Source: Lasiosphaeria ovina
Lineage: Eukaryota; Ascomycota; Sordariomycetes; Sordariales; Lasiosphaeriaceae
DNA: 64,000 nt
Assembly (NCBI GenBank): GCA_033439765.1
Contig: JAULSN010000009.1
Span: forward strand, 1,178,001 to 1,242,000
Direction of reading: 5' to 3'
Shown here piece by piece: positions 1 to 10,218 of this stretch. A program made the position numbers and the translations under genes. A model generated the notes under the pieces. That model was not told the origin of the DNA, did no database searches, and was given only the letters and a program-made list of their open reading frames with translations. Position 1 is the stretch's first letter, and each line of letters starts with the position of its first letter.

Positions 1-23
1 CATGGTTTCCTACCAACCCAGTA

Positions 24-170
24 TGTGTGTATGAGAGAGAAAAGCAAAGTCCCCCCCATTATATATCCTGCCCTTTGTCTTGTCCTTATATCCGGTTCCG
101 TGCCCGTCCGTCATTGAGTAAAAGCCGACCAAAAAGCATTCTCGCTAGGCCAATACGGAGAAGAAACCCT
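24..170 (+). repeat. Dispersed repeat R, copy A
   Basis: This non-coding stretch has a GTGTGTGAGAGAG-like purine run, then AAAAGCAAAGTCCCC, a CCTGCCCTTTGTC block and a GCCGACCAAAA block. The same blocks recur in order at 36.19-36.33 kb and 55.75-55.87 kb, in part at 8.10 and 56.64 kb, and inverted at 57.72-57.85 kb and 8.48-8.54 kb. No coding capacity is evident. The neighbouring pogo element inserted next to it. Confidence 0.6.
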
Positions 171-277
171 TCTTCTTTTGTTAGAAAAGAACGACTTCGA
201 GCGCAGCGAGCAGCTCCCCGCAGGCGCCCCCGGAGGGCAGCCAGAGGTAAAGACAAAAAGAAGAACAAAAATATATA

Positions 278-323
278 ACGTGTGTGATAAGCGAGATGAA
301 CAGACAAGCGAGTTGAACACTTT
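278..323 (+). repeat. Left terminal inverted repeat of pogo element
   Basis: These 46 bp match the reverse complement of 8053-8098 with two mismatches, both C/T transitions. The outermost bases are ACGTGTGTGATAAG, directly preceded by TA at 276-277. Confidence 0.85.
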
Positions 324-1084
324 TGACGCGACGCGCCTCCTCTCCACAAAACACCAAATTCCTCAACAACCTCAAATGTCTCTTCCTTCATACGAAGCTA
401 GGGTGAATTTGGCCCTCAGGGCTATTCAAAACAACCCAAAACTCAGTATTCGAACTATAGTAACAATATATTAAGTCACGGTAAATACTATACGCAACCG
501 ACGCGACGGCAAACCTATACGACGTAATACTCTAGCCAATTCGCGTAAGCTTACGGATTTGGAAGAGAAAACGATTATTCAGTATATTATTAAGCTATAT
601 ACGCGCGTATTTCATCCCCGGCTTTTGTACGTAGAAGATATGGCTAATCGATTACTACGCGAACGCGACGCGCCCTCTATCGGTATACGCTAGGCTTATA
701 ACTTCGTCAAACGCTAGCTAGAACTTCGGACGCGTTTTACGCGTAAATACGACTACTAGAGGGCCAAATACGAAGATCCAAAAGTTATTCGCGAGTGGTT
801 TACGCTTATATATAATACGAAGGCTAAGTACGGTATCCTTAACGAAGATTCGTATAATTTCGACGAGACCGGCTTTATAATAGGTATTATTATCCCCGTT
901 ATAGTAGTTACTACCTCTAATAGCCGTAGTAGGGCTAAGTAAGCCTAGCCTAGTAATTAAGAGTAGGTTATAGTTATCTAAGGAGTAAATACTCTAGGCT
1001 AGACTATCCTACTATTTATTATCTTAATTAAGTAATATTACTTTATTAACTAGTATTAAGAGTATAACCTTCCGGGTACCTAGC

Positions 1085-1393
1085 TGTTGGAATGACAAGG
1101 TCATTCATAATAGTCACTATAGTAAGCGTTGCGAAAGGGTGGTTGGGAGATTGGTGGTATGTTCATTTATCTCTGTTCTGTTCTATTCCTTAGGGTTACA
1201 GGGTGCTTGGTGGTTTTGGGGGAGTGGGCTGTCCACAGGGTGGATGGTCCGTGCACACTAAGGTCACGTGCTAGGGCAGGTGACCCGTGTGTCCGGGCCA
1301 GGCCCACTATTCTTCCTGACTGACCAATCAGGGCTATGCGGCCCGCCGAGCCGCCTCAGCCTCCGTAACTCTGATTGATCGGTTATTCCTACA
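1085..1393 (-). repeat. copia-1 3' LTR
   Basis: A 309-bp LTR starting TG and ending CA. It is identical to 6731-7039 from about base 65 onward. Short open frames inside it are LTR shadows, not genes. Confidence 0.93.
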
Positions 1394-1400
1394 CTGGCAG

Positions 1401-1416
1401 TCTTTTCTTCCTCCCC
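1401..1416 (-). promoter_or_regulatory. Polypurine tract of copia-1
   Basis: Read on the minus strand this is an uninterrupted run of 16 purines (GGGGAGGAAGAAAAGA), seven bases from the 3' LTR. It sits at the expected site for priming plus-strand DNA synthesis. Confidence 0.6.
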
Positions 1417-1437
1417 AAGTGTTGATCCTACTCGCTG

Positions 1438-4400
1438 TGGTCCTTCTTGTTCCGCTTCACGGAAGCCTGAATCCTGACCGTCAACGTGTTATTATCAATA
1501 AGGGCCTGTAGGGCCATATTGGGTAATGACTTCGTCATCGCATCGGCCGGGTTGTCATTTCCGTTGATCCATCGGACTTCGAAGATCTCCTGCTTCTCGT
1601 ATGACTACCTCATGCTCATAATGTCGATCATAAGCCGCTTTTCCTTCGTTGTGCCTAGTTTGACTAAGCATTCGTAGAGCGAGAAAGAGTCGGTGCATAC
1701 GATCATCGGGATATTTGGGATGCCTAGCTTGGCCAGGATCATGTTGATCGTTGCGTTGAAACAAATGCCTATATTAACGCCGTTGGCCATAGCGTAGATC
1801 TCTGAGGCTAGGATGCTTCGTATAATCCGCTTGCATTTGGTAGATGACCAATGGATCAGGTTCCCTATCATGATGAAGCTTCCTTCATCCATCTCTTCGT
1901 TCGCTAGGAAGATCACGTATCCGATTTGTGAGCTCAGGTCCTTGTTGTTAGCGAATGACGCGTCTACGTAGACAAACAGCCTAGCCGTAGGTAGGTCGAG
2001 GGGGATATAGTTAATACCTCGGTCAACGTGCTCCATCTGCCATTTGATACGCTTATTCATCCTGGCGATATCTTCTTTTATTGGCTCTTTGTGCTATGCT
2101 ACAGCCGATAGGTCGAACGCGGCTTCAGGCTGATAGGTCGAAGCGATATAGGCACCGCGTACCCGCTATTCGACGTATTCCTGAGCGTTAGTCGCGATCA
2201 TAAGCTTCTCGCCCTGCTTCTTCTGCTTCAGGGCCAGTATACCGTCCTCTTGGAGGGTCAAGATACATCCGTTGAATACGAGCGGGTTAGCCGGGGTCAA
2301 TTTTTATTTCGGTTTAGCCGTAAACTTGGCTTCCTTGATCATTTCCTCCTCCAGGGCTTCAAATCCTGAGTCAGTAAGGCCGATCGTATCGTCTGTTTGT
2401 ATGCCAACGATTGCAAAATGCTCTGAATCCTTTGAGGTGATTAGAAGGCACGGATCGTATATAGATGTGGTTATGTTGAGCCGTTCGCGGTGGTGCTTGA
2501 AATAGGTCGCCCACCAGTACGTGCCTGCTTCAGCGATGCCGTATAGCGGTTTGACGACTTCTATTATCGTTCCTTTTAGGTAGATATGGCGGATTTGCTC
2601 GGGTAGGTAGGCTAGGATCGTTCGCTGTAGCTCCGTTATAGACTATGTGTATGCTTGTGTAATGTCTCGAATCCATATCATCATTCCTTACTACATAAGA
2701 GAGGGTGCCAGGGCAACCAGGGTCCGTTAGCTCGCTCGTTGGATCGTAGGGCTCTATATTAATACTAGTTCTTTACCCTGATCGCTGTGGCCTTGGATCA
2801 CAAGCCGGGACTTCTCGTACGGAGAGTCCGTTTCCTTACCCTTGACCTCTCTGACCATGCGCGACTTGAAGATGCGTATATTTCCGTGCTTCACCGGGTC
2901 ATACTTCTGGAATACGAAGACTCCTCGGCCAATGAGGGCATCGACTTCCGTTTGATTAGATAGGGAGAAGGGCTCGCTAGCCGCTGGGATCTTCCCCTCT
3001 TTGCGGAGCCTTACCGCGAGGTTATAGTCTTCATTCTCTTTTGCCGTTAGGTAGGCTGTTATGAGGGTCATGCCTTTAGTCATTATTGTATCTACTACGG
3101 GGCTCGGCTTCGGCTTATTCTTTGATCCGGGCGGGCGTCCGCGCCGTCTCAATACCCGGGGTTCTTCCGGTGGAGGGGTCCACTCGTTATCATCGTCGGC
3201 CTTATTGTGAGGGAGCTTTCTACTCTCTCCGAGGGCCGGGGTAGCCGTTGAATCGTTACGGTAGTATGGCTTGACTACTACGATACGAAAGTTCGTAGGC
3301 TTGCCGTTGACTTCAACCGTACAGGTCTTTCCGTTACGTACGAGCAGTATATGCGGGCCGGTCTACTTCTCGCCTTCTCGCCATACCTTTACCTCGCTCT
3401 GGAGAGGAAGGTTGAGGGTATCTAGGTTATTTGGGCCGTTACGGGTACCGAGGGCATCAGACACTTGTCTCTTTGCCTTGAGGGTACGTATCTCTATCAT
3501 CGCCTTTCGTACCGCCTTTGCTCGGGCCTTAATAGAGGGAGACTGTGGTGACGATGTGGTTATCCTGGGGTACGATCCGAAAATAAGGAGAGTAGGTACT
3601 AAACCGTCGGGTCCTGCGGTATCGTTAACTGCCTTGACGGCCATTTGGAGGGCTTGGTCTGCCGTCACGTCAAGGCCGTGCAGGTCTGCCGTGATGACTT
3701 CATAGGCTCGGCGGAGCGGTCCGTAATACCGTTCCAGCTTACCGATCGAGTTGTGGGCTTCTACTGGGACTTCTATAATCTCGATCGATAGGTTGCGGGC
3801 GTTATTGACGAATTCTTCTGCCGTAAAGTTGGTTCCTATATTAGTAACGATGATATTAGGTGGTCCAACGTAGGTATCGATCCATATCGCTCGGATTGTA
3901 TTCCAGGTTGCCTTTGCCGTTATATTCTGGAGGAATCGTACGGCCTGGAAAGAGGTCGCCTTATCGATAGTATGGATAACTAGCTTTCCATCGAGATACA
4001 TAACATCTACCAGCATACGGTAGTTGAAGTCGATATCGTTATAGAGGGTAAATCTGAATCTACTAGGATTGCTACTATGCAACTGGTATTGGTGGCAAAA
4101 CTTATTGATCTTCTCGATAACTTCGTGCTCCAGATCATTATAGCCTACTCGTATGAGTACCTTATATAGGCGTTCTACCGCCGGGTGACCGAATCGTCGG
4201 TGTAGTTGGCGTAGCTCTGTTTCCGTGAGGTGAGACTATACGATAGTGCTCTCGGGATCGTTCAGTAGGAGCCAGGGATGGCCCCATTTCCGTACGATCG
4301 GGTAGCCCTTTCCTTAATGAACCAGGAGATTGAGGATATTGTTGAGGTATACGCCGTATTTATCTATATTAGAAAGATATAATAGAAACGGGGTATTTAC

Positions 4401-6620
4401 CGGGACGACTTGGAAGTCGATTAAGCCGAACGGGGTCTCCACGGATACCGTTCCGAGAGATATACTCTCTAGGTTATTACCGAAGCGTACGCGGTGCTTT
4501 CCGGCCGTTAATATATCGATCTTGGTGCCCGGGATCTCCTTCTATAGTACCTTAACTTGGTTCTCACCGGCTATTGATATGCCGGCTGCGCCTGTATCGG
4601 GCATAATGCCTTGGAAGATCTCTGAGTTATAGCGGCTTTTGAAGTGAAAGAGTGATGCGGGCTCTTCCGGGGGTTGCACAAACGGGTTGGCTTCTGTTAT
4701 CGCGTACATCGTCGCCTGGTTATTGAGAAGGTCGGCTATCTTCGCGCCGTTAACTGGGCCGTATTCCGTAACAAAGCTCTCCATCTGGGGTGTTAATGCT
4801 TCTATATTCTTCATAGCGACCCAAGCCTCAAATTCTTGTTCTTCATCTAACTCGCCAGTATCGATGCCTTCAAAGTCGATTAAGAATAAGGCGAAGTCTT
4901 CTCCTTCTCTACCTTGTGCCTGCATATAGCGTCGCTACTGGTTTTTCTTTGGTTGGCGTTTAGCGATCGGGTGCTTCGTAGACCAACAGCCCTGTTTTCC
5001 GTATATAAAGTACTTCTTGATCTTGTTGTTGAATGGTCTACGGGGGCCGTTATTACGTGGTCCATCATGTAATCCACCGCTCCGAGAGCTCGCTCGGGAG
5101 CCTCCTCTACCAGGCCGTCCGCCTTCATATCGTCGGTCAACCCAGTATTGGTAGGGACCTTCCGATTCATTAGTATTGTACTATTAGAGGGAGGCTTTCT
5201 CAAAGCGTATATGTACGCCGATTACGTTCCTCAGTTCGGCAACCACGCTCTCGAATGTGGAAGCCGGTTTCATCGATACTAGCTTGTATGCTTTAACACC
5301 CTGATATACGTTGAGTAGCTATTCGGCCAGATCTTCATCTATTCGGTATATGCCTGCGGGCGTTCTGCCTACGAGTCCTTTGAAGATCTTCTGCAGCTTG
5401 TTGACGAGGATATCGAAGCACTGTGATAGATCCTTATCGGGGTTCTCTTTGATGATACGAGTGAAGGTCGTAGATCGCCACTCTTGGAGATACATCTGAC
5501 GATCCTCTACAGAGTGGAAGAATACTCTAGTTCGGTTGATCATCTCGTTAAAGGTAAGGTTCTCCTGTATCAACCGGTCGAAATAGAACTGTTTGGCTCT
5601 GTCCTTGAGCATGACTGAGTACACCTTGTGGTACAGCTATTATGGGATACCGATGATCTGGCAGTACGCTCCGAAGATCTTGACTTTCGAGTCCAAAATA
5701 TCGTAGCGTTCGCCTCCAAACTTATCTTCGTCGGTATACATCTTTGCAAGGTCTGTTAGTATTCGCGATAGCGGTAGTGGTGCCGCGTTACTCAGGTATG
5801 GAGGTGTCTCGAGGGGTTCGTCTTCATTAGTCAGGTCCACCCGGGGTGCGCTCGATCGTTCTAAGAAAGGGGGAGGTATCGAGCCTTCCGTATTCTTGAT
5901 GTTCTTCACTGCTGGGGTAAAGGCTCTCTCGGTAACGCCCTTGTTGGTTCCTTTGTTGGATGAAGTGTTGTAGAATGACTGGAACTTGTCTCCACGGTTC
6001 CTGCTATACCGCTCTGCCTCCTCTTTAGGCCATTTAGGAGCTTCTTTATACTGAGCTAGTATGGCGAGCTGCTGTGATACCAGTCCATCGTTGCTTATAT
6101 ATATGCCGTGGTCGTTGAGGAACTATTTGAGGGTAGTGCGGAGGGTCTTGTCGAGGGCTTTAAAGTGGTTCTCTTTCTATTCAATGAAGTCTGTTCTGAA
6201 CATTGCGAATAGGGCCTTATCTTGTAGTTCGAAGCTCTCGTATACTTCAACATAGTCGACCAGGTAAGTGTTGAGTCTCTTGGGCGTGAGCTGGTCCTCG
6301 TCTTCGGGGTCGAAGTCTTGGCCCTGCCAGTCGGGGTCGATAATGGTAGCGATACGGCTATTCGCACGTAGAGCCGTCATCGTGGTCTTTGTCGAGGGAT
6401 ATAGATAGCTGATTAGGGTCAAGCCTTTCTTTCTAGCTGATCGGATCCTTCGCGAGGGGTTGGTTGCGTGATGGACGCAGGTAGCCAAGTAGGGCGCAAG
6501 GCCTTTCTTTCAACTACCCTTGAGGTCTTCGTCTCGGTTGTCCCGTACGTTAAAGAGTCTCTCTCGCGCTCGTAGTCCTGCGTTCAATTGAGCTTTCTAC
6601 GTATTTAGTACTCTCTCGAA
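1438..6620 (-). pseudogene. copia-1 Gag-Pol polyprotein, nonsense-broken
   Basis: All recognisable domains lie in one and the same minus-strand frame, interrupted only by stop codons, with no frameshift seen. In order: Gag (about 6620-5000) with a degraded CCHC knuckle near 5010-4980; aspartic protease with PDTGAAGIS near 4600-4575; integrase zinc region with RRFGHPAVERL near 4190; integrase core with GTNFTAEEF near 3825; reverse transcriptase (about 3150-2250) starting with RLVIQGHSDQGK; and RNase H with YVDASFANN near 1975 and SEIYA near 1815. The first Gag codon is not certain. Stops are mostly TAG where Gln or Trp is expected, which fits light RIP. Confidence 0.9.
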
Positions 6621-6730
6621 TGCAGTCCTTCGTACCGCTTCCTATCCAACGATCGTGGGGACCACGATCACTGCCGCTATCGGACTCCTTACTATTCTAC
6701 GGTTGGCCTAGTCGGTCAACCACTGATCAG

Positions 6731-7039
6731 TATTGGAATAACAAGGTCATTCATAATAGTTACTATAGTAACCGTTGCGAAAGGGTAGTTGGGAGATTGG
6801 TGGTATGTTCATTTATCTCTGTTCTGTTCTATTCCTTAGGGTTACAGGGTGCTTGGTGGTTTTGGGGGAGTGGGCTGTCCACAGGGTGGATGGTCCGTGC
6901 ACACTAAGGTCACGTGCTAGGGCAGGTGACCCGTGTGTCCGGGCCAGGCCCACTATTCTTCCTGACTGACCAATCAGGGCTATGCGGCCCGCCGAGCCGC
7001 CTCAGCCTCCGTAACTCTGATTGATCGGTTATTCCTACA
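6731..7039 (-). repeat. copia-1 5' LTR
   Basis: A 309-bp LTR in which the terminal TG reads TA (a G to A change). It holds the promoter side of the minus-oriented element. It is followed by CTAGC, the second copy of the target duplication. Confidence 0.93.
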
Positions 7040-8052
7040 CTAGCGTATCGTAATAACCGATAATAGCTAGATTATTAATAAGAAAAGTATAAATTAGATT
7101 CGGTACTTCGATTTCTATATAGTATCTCGTATAAAAGAAATATACCGACTATTAATTCTCGACGGCTATAATAGCTACTATTCCGAAGAATTCGAGACTT
7201 ACTACTAGGAGTATAATATTATTATACTCTATATACCTCCGTACTCTTTATACCTACTTTAGCTATTAGATATTAGTTACTTTAGGCCGTTAAAAAAGGC
7301 GTACGGCTATTAGATTAAGTAGCTAATACGGATGAATATTATATATATTAGTAAGCTAGAGTTTCTTTATAGGTTTAGAGAGGCGTTTTTTATTTTAGTT
7401 ATAGAAAGGAATATCTAGGGGGAGTTTACTAGAGCCGGCCTTATACCGTACGATCTAGAGAGGGTAATATCTAAGCTAGATATATATATTCGGACTCTAA
7501 TACCCCTAGCTATAAGCCTAACTATATCGCTACCTTAGGTCTCCCAAACGCTATAAAACCCGAGAGAGGCTACCTTATAGTCAGCGTTTATTAAAACTCG
7601 AATTTCCAACTATTAGGGTAGCTCTCTAATACTAATACTAACTACTATAGATCGATTAGCTAAAGGTACGATAGCTATAATATACGAGGTAGCTCTTTTA
7701 CATATAGAGGTCTTAGTACTTCGGAAGGCTAATAAGGACCTTAGTAAGCGACGGAGAGCTAAAAAAATACGTATACGGCTTGGAGGGTCACTTACTATAT
7801 AAGAGGGATAGGATCTACTGGATTAGAAGGCTATGGGTAGGTAGTTGGTCTAGGAAATACAACAAAATGGTGGTAGTATAGGGGGGTCTCGTACGAAGAT
7901 TCGATGCTATGGCGTATACGGTAAGCCTGGCTATAATATACGTACGTATAAGGAGGCTGTAGAATCGTCTGATTTATCTGTTTCCGATTCAGTTATTGTT
8001 ATTTCCTAGTATTGTAGTTATATAATTGAGGGTAGTTATGGTGAGGTTGTGG

Positions 8053-8098
8053 AAAGTATTCAACTCGCTTGTCTATTCATCTCGCTTATCACACACGT
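8053..8098 (-). repeat. Right terminal inverted repeat of pogo element
   Basis: The inverted partner of 278-323 (44 of 46 positions match), followed by TA at 8099-8100. Confidence 0.85.
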
Positions 8099-9160
8099 TA
8101 TATGTGAGAGAGAAATCAAAGTCCCCAGTGCCATATTCGACGGCGAAAGAGGAAAGAACCTGGAAGGGAGTGAAGGACTAATGTGACAGCGCCTGGGAAG
8201 TAGCGTCGGAAAAGTGGAGGCCACATCGCCGGGGGCGCTGCTTTTCCAAACGGCACATGTATCCACTCCGGTGCTGCGAGAAACGAGGCTTTCTGTGAGT
8301 GGATGCCCAAGATGATCTGTCAAAGACGCTTGCGTGTCAACCAAGTCATCGGCAATATTCAGCCATTCAACAGCTGGTAAAACTTACCAAAGAAGGCCTT
8401 GCCCCGACAAACACCCAGACTTGGTCTGGTGAGTCGTTAGTCTCCCTGGTTAGAGGTCATCCCGCCCGGGGACATAAGACACACACACACAAGGGACTTT
8501 CCTTTTCTCTCTCTCACTCACAAGGTAGGTAGGCTCAAACTTGGTTAACGGGGGGCTACGGGGCTGTGTCGTACACGCATGGCCTGGCTCGTGGCCAATA
8601 AAAAAGAGAGCGTCTTCTAGCACCGTCAAAATCGTTCCTTTCACCGTAATCTACTATATATAACTCTAACCCTAGCCACCAACCCCGCCCACCAGTACAT
8701 CCAAGACTCTGCCATGCAGTAATTTACAACCCGGCTCTTACTTTTCCACCATAACGGGCCTACCTTACACAACCACTAACACATCGTCAGCACCGCATTC
8801 AATCGATGCATCGGTATATTAGCCGGGGCGGCACAACATCACGAGCTTCACGTAGCCCTGCAGCCTGTGCAGTGGCTGAGGGTCGTGTTATTAAGCCTAT
8901 ACGAAGTGGAAGGGTCCCACGACCTACTGCCCGGGCATTGGAAGGTATGGATCAGTAGGGCTGTCAGTTATGAGCAGGTGTGAGTAATTAGTTGTAAGCA
9001 GCTGCGCCTGTAGTTTTTTATTGCGTTTTGGGCCCTGTTACATAATCAAAATCAACGAAGTCAGCTTCGCTTTATTATTGCAGTTCAGTTTTGAACGATT
9101 TGCGCGAATCTACGGTCCTGAGCTTCAATTACTGCATTTAGAACTCTGTCGACGCTAGCG
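8099..9160. other. Non-coding flank with repeat R fragments
   Basis: I see no supportable gene. A fragment of dispersed repeat R (GTGAGAGAGAAATCAAAGTC) is at 8103-8125. An inverted copy of the same motif, with a short CA run, is at about 8480-8535. A short stretch at 8299-8430 reads as protein-like but has no recognisable motif and no good start. Confidence 0.5.
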
Positions 9161-9167
9161 ACGGCGG

Positions 9168-9322
9168 CGAGGTGCAATTGCGGTACAATTGCGTTGCCAG
9201 CGCTTGGAGCGTGCAGCTAGCGAATGCGGTAATCTTGGCTGTAAAATGTGGTATTTTCGTAGGCGGTGAGCTGTACAGCTTGGAGGCCTACAGTATGTAC
9301 CTACGCACGCTACGGTGCACGG
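9168..9322 (+). repeat. MITE-like repeat, copy 1 (inverted partner near 63.7-63.9 kb)
   Basis: The stretch from GTGCAATTGCGGTACAATTG through GGCGGTGAGCTGTA to GTACCTAC matches the reverse complement of about 63709-63868 over roughly 150 bp, with scattered differences. It starts with a small palindromic CAATTG pair and has no coding potential. The two copies face each other. Confidence 0.55.
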
Positions 9323-10218
9323 AACGATTTTACCGGTGCCAGAAGACGCTCTCTCAAAAAAAAAAGGCACCCCAAAAGCACCCACACCTCACGCCACCAC
9401 CATCAATCGCCCATTTCCCAAATGCTTCCAACGATAATAATTCCACCAAAACAGAGCCAAAAATAGCCCAAATGAGTCGCTAGTTGCAAGCTAGAAGGTG
9501 CTATAATATTGCATTAAAATGAACTTGGTTTTATCAACTTTGGCTCACAGTTGGCTATATTGTGGATGCTCAAAGTGGTGGTGGTCATGTTTTGGTATGC
9601 CCTTTTTTTTTTGCTAGTCACGAGCCTGGACAGGCGCCTGCGCCCTGATTGGTCGCATCCTATTTAGAGTGTGGTCCGTGCACAGCCGAATCCAAAAATG
9701 CCAATCCGCTCCAAAACCCCATGTTTGCAGGCAGCGCGGAAGCCTTGGACACAGCTTGGCCAGCTTTCATAAGACATTAATAGCGGATTCTGTCTTTCTG
9801 GGAGTCGAACTGGACGGCTGAAAGAGGCTTAGCGCATGGCTTTCGCCGTTTCCAGCCCTGTCTCTCCGTCTCACGTTTCCATCTCCATTTTTTTCGAATT
9901 AGCATCGTCCACCACCATGACCACCAGGCCTGCCTTCATGCGACCCACGCACGCCCTTGCAGATATCCCAATGAACGATGCGAGGCCAGAGGCTGAGGCC
10001 CACGACGTCCGGGAGGATGGTGACGAGGCGAAAAGGTGGTAGTAGGCTGAGCACTAGATGCCAGGTCGAGATCGAGAGTCAGAAAGGATAAAGGCGACGA
10101 GATCCCCCGCCTGACTGCCATCATCGACCTTGTATACGTTGTTCTCTCTCTTCACTTTGCCCCTCGTGGCTCGTTGGCTCTTCACCTCCTCCCTCCCTCC
10201 TCTGTCGCTACCGAAACA
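9323..10218. other. Intergenic region upstream of the recombinase gene
   Basis: No gene is supportable. The region has poly-A at 9357-9366, poly-T at 9602-9613 and a CT-rich stretch at 10135-10200 directly before the recombinase start, as is common in fungal promoters. Confidence 0.4.

Larger units (their letters stand above)
1085..7039 (-). mobile_element. Ty1/copia LTR retrotransposon (copia-1)
   Basis: This is a complete 5,955-bp element in minus orientation with two 309-bp LTRs and a perfect 5-bp target duplication CTAGC (1080-1084 and 7040-7044). The internal order on the minus strand is gag, protease, integrase, reverse transcriptase, RNase H, which is the copia order. A purine tract lies next to the 3' LTR at 1401-1416. 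The LTR pair differs at only about five positions, all within the first 65 bp, so the insertion is fairly young. It is much less CpA-depleted than the other retroelements here. Confidence 0.95.
376..8009 (+). pseudogene. pogo/Fot1-like transposase, interrupted and RIP-mutated
   Basis: The reading frame starts at ATG 376 and begins with an N-terminal helix-turn-helix-like stretch (MSLPSYEARVNLALRAI). Around 855-900 lies the pogo hallmark NFDETGF, containing the first catalytic Asp. The frame is broken at 1084 by copia-1 and resumes after 7045 with LILDGYNSYYSEEFE at about 7150-7195; the family norm is DGHxSH, so His has become Tyr. Further on come IPPYSLYLL (norm PPHSSHLLQPLD), a basic GGSLT segment near 7770, and a C-terminal zinc-knuckle-like CGVCGKPGHN motif near 7905-7935 with several Cys/His changed to Tyr. 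Many in-frame TAG codons replace CAG or TGG. In intact relatives this enzyme cuts and joins the transposon ends; this copy cannot be functional. Confidence 0.85.
278..8098 (+). mobile_element. pogo/Fot1-type DNA transposon, split by copia-1
   Basis: The element has 46-bp terminal inverted repeats (278-323 and 8053-8098) that differ at only two C/T positions, and each end abuts a TA dinucleotide, as expected for the Tc1/mariner-pogo superfamily. Without the nested copia element and one copy of its target duplication it would be about 1.86 kb, the usual size of fungal Fot1/pogo elements. It encodes a single transposase on the plus strand (376-8009). The middle is strongly depleted of CpA/TpG; the ends are not. 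Confidence 0.88.

Noticed and set aside
1129..1323. Identical 64-codon frames at 1129 and 6775
   Set aside because: They are in the two LTRs of copia-1; duplication explains them.
8655..8685. Telomere-like CTAACCCTAGCC near 8.66 kb
   Set aside because: A single imperfect unit with no tandem array; chance match.
8101..10218. A defined left boundary of a Starship element
   Set aside because: I could not find a convincing target-site repeat; only the recombinase itself supports the idea.
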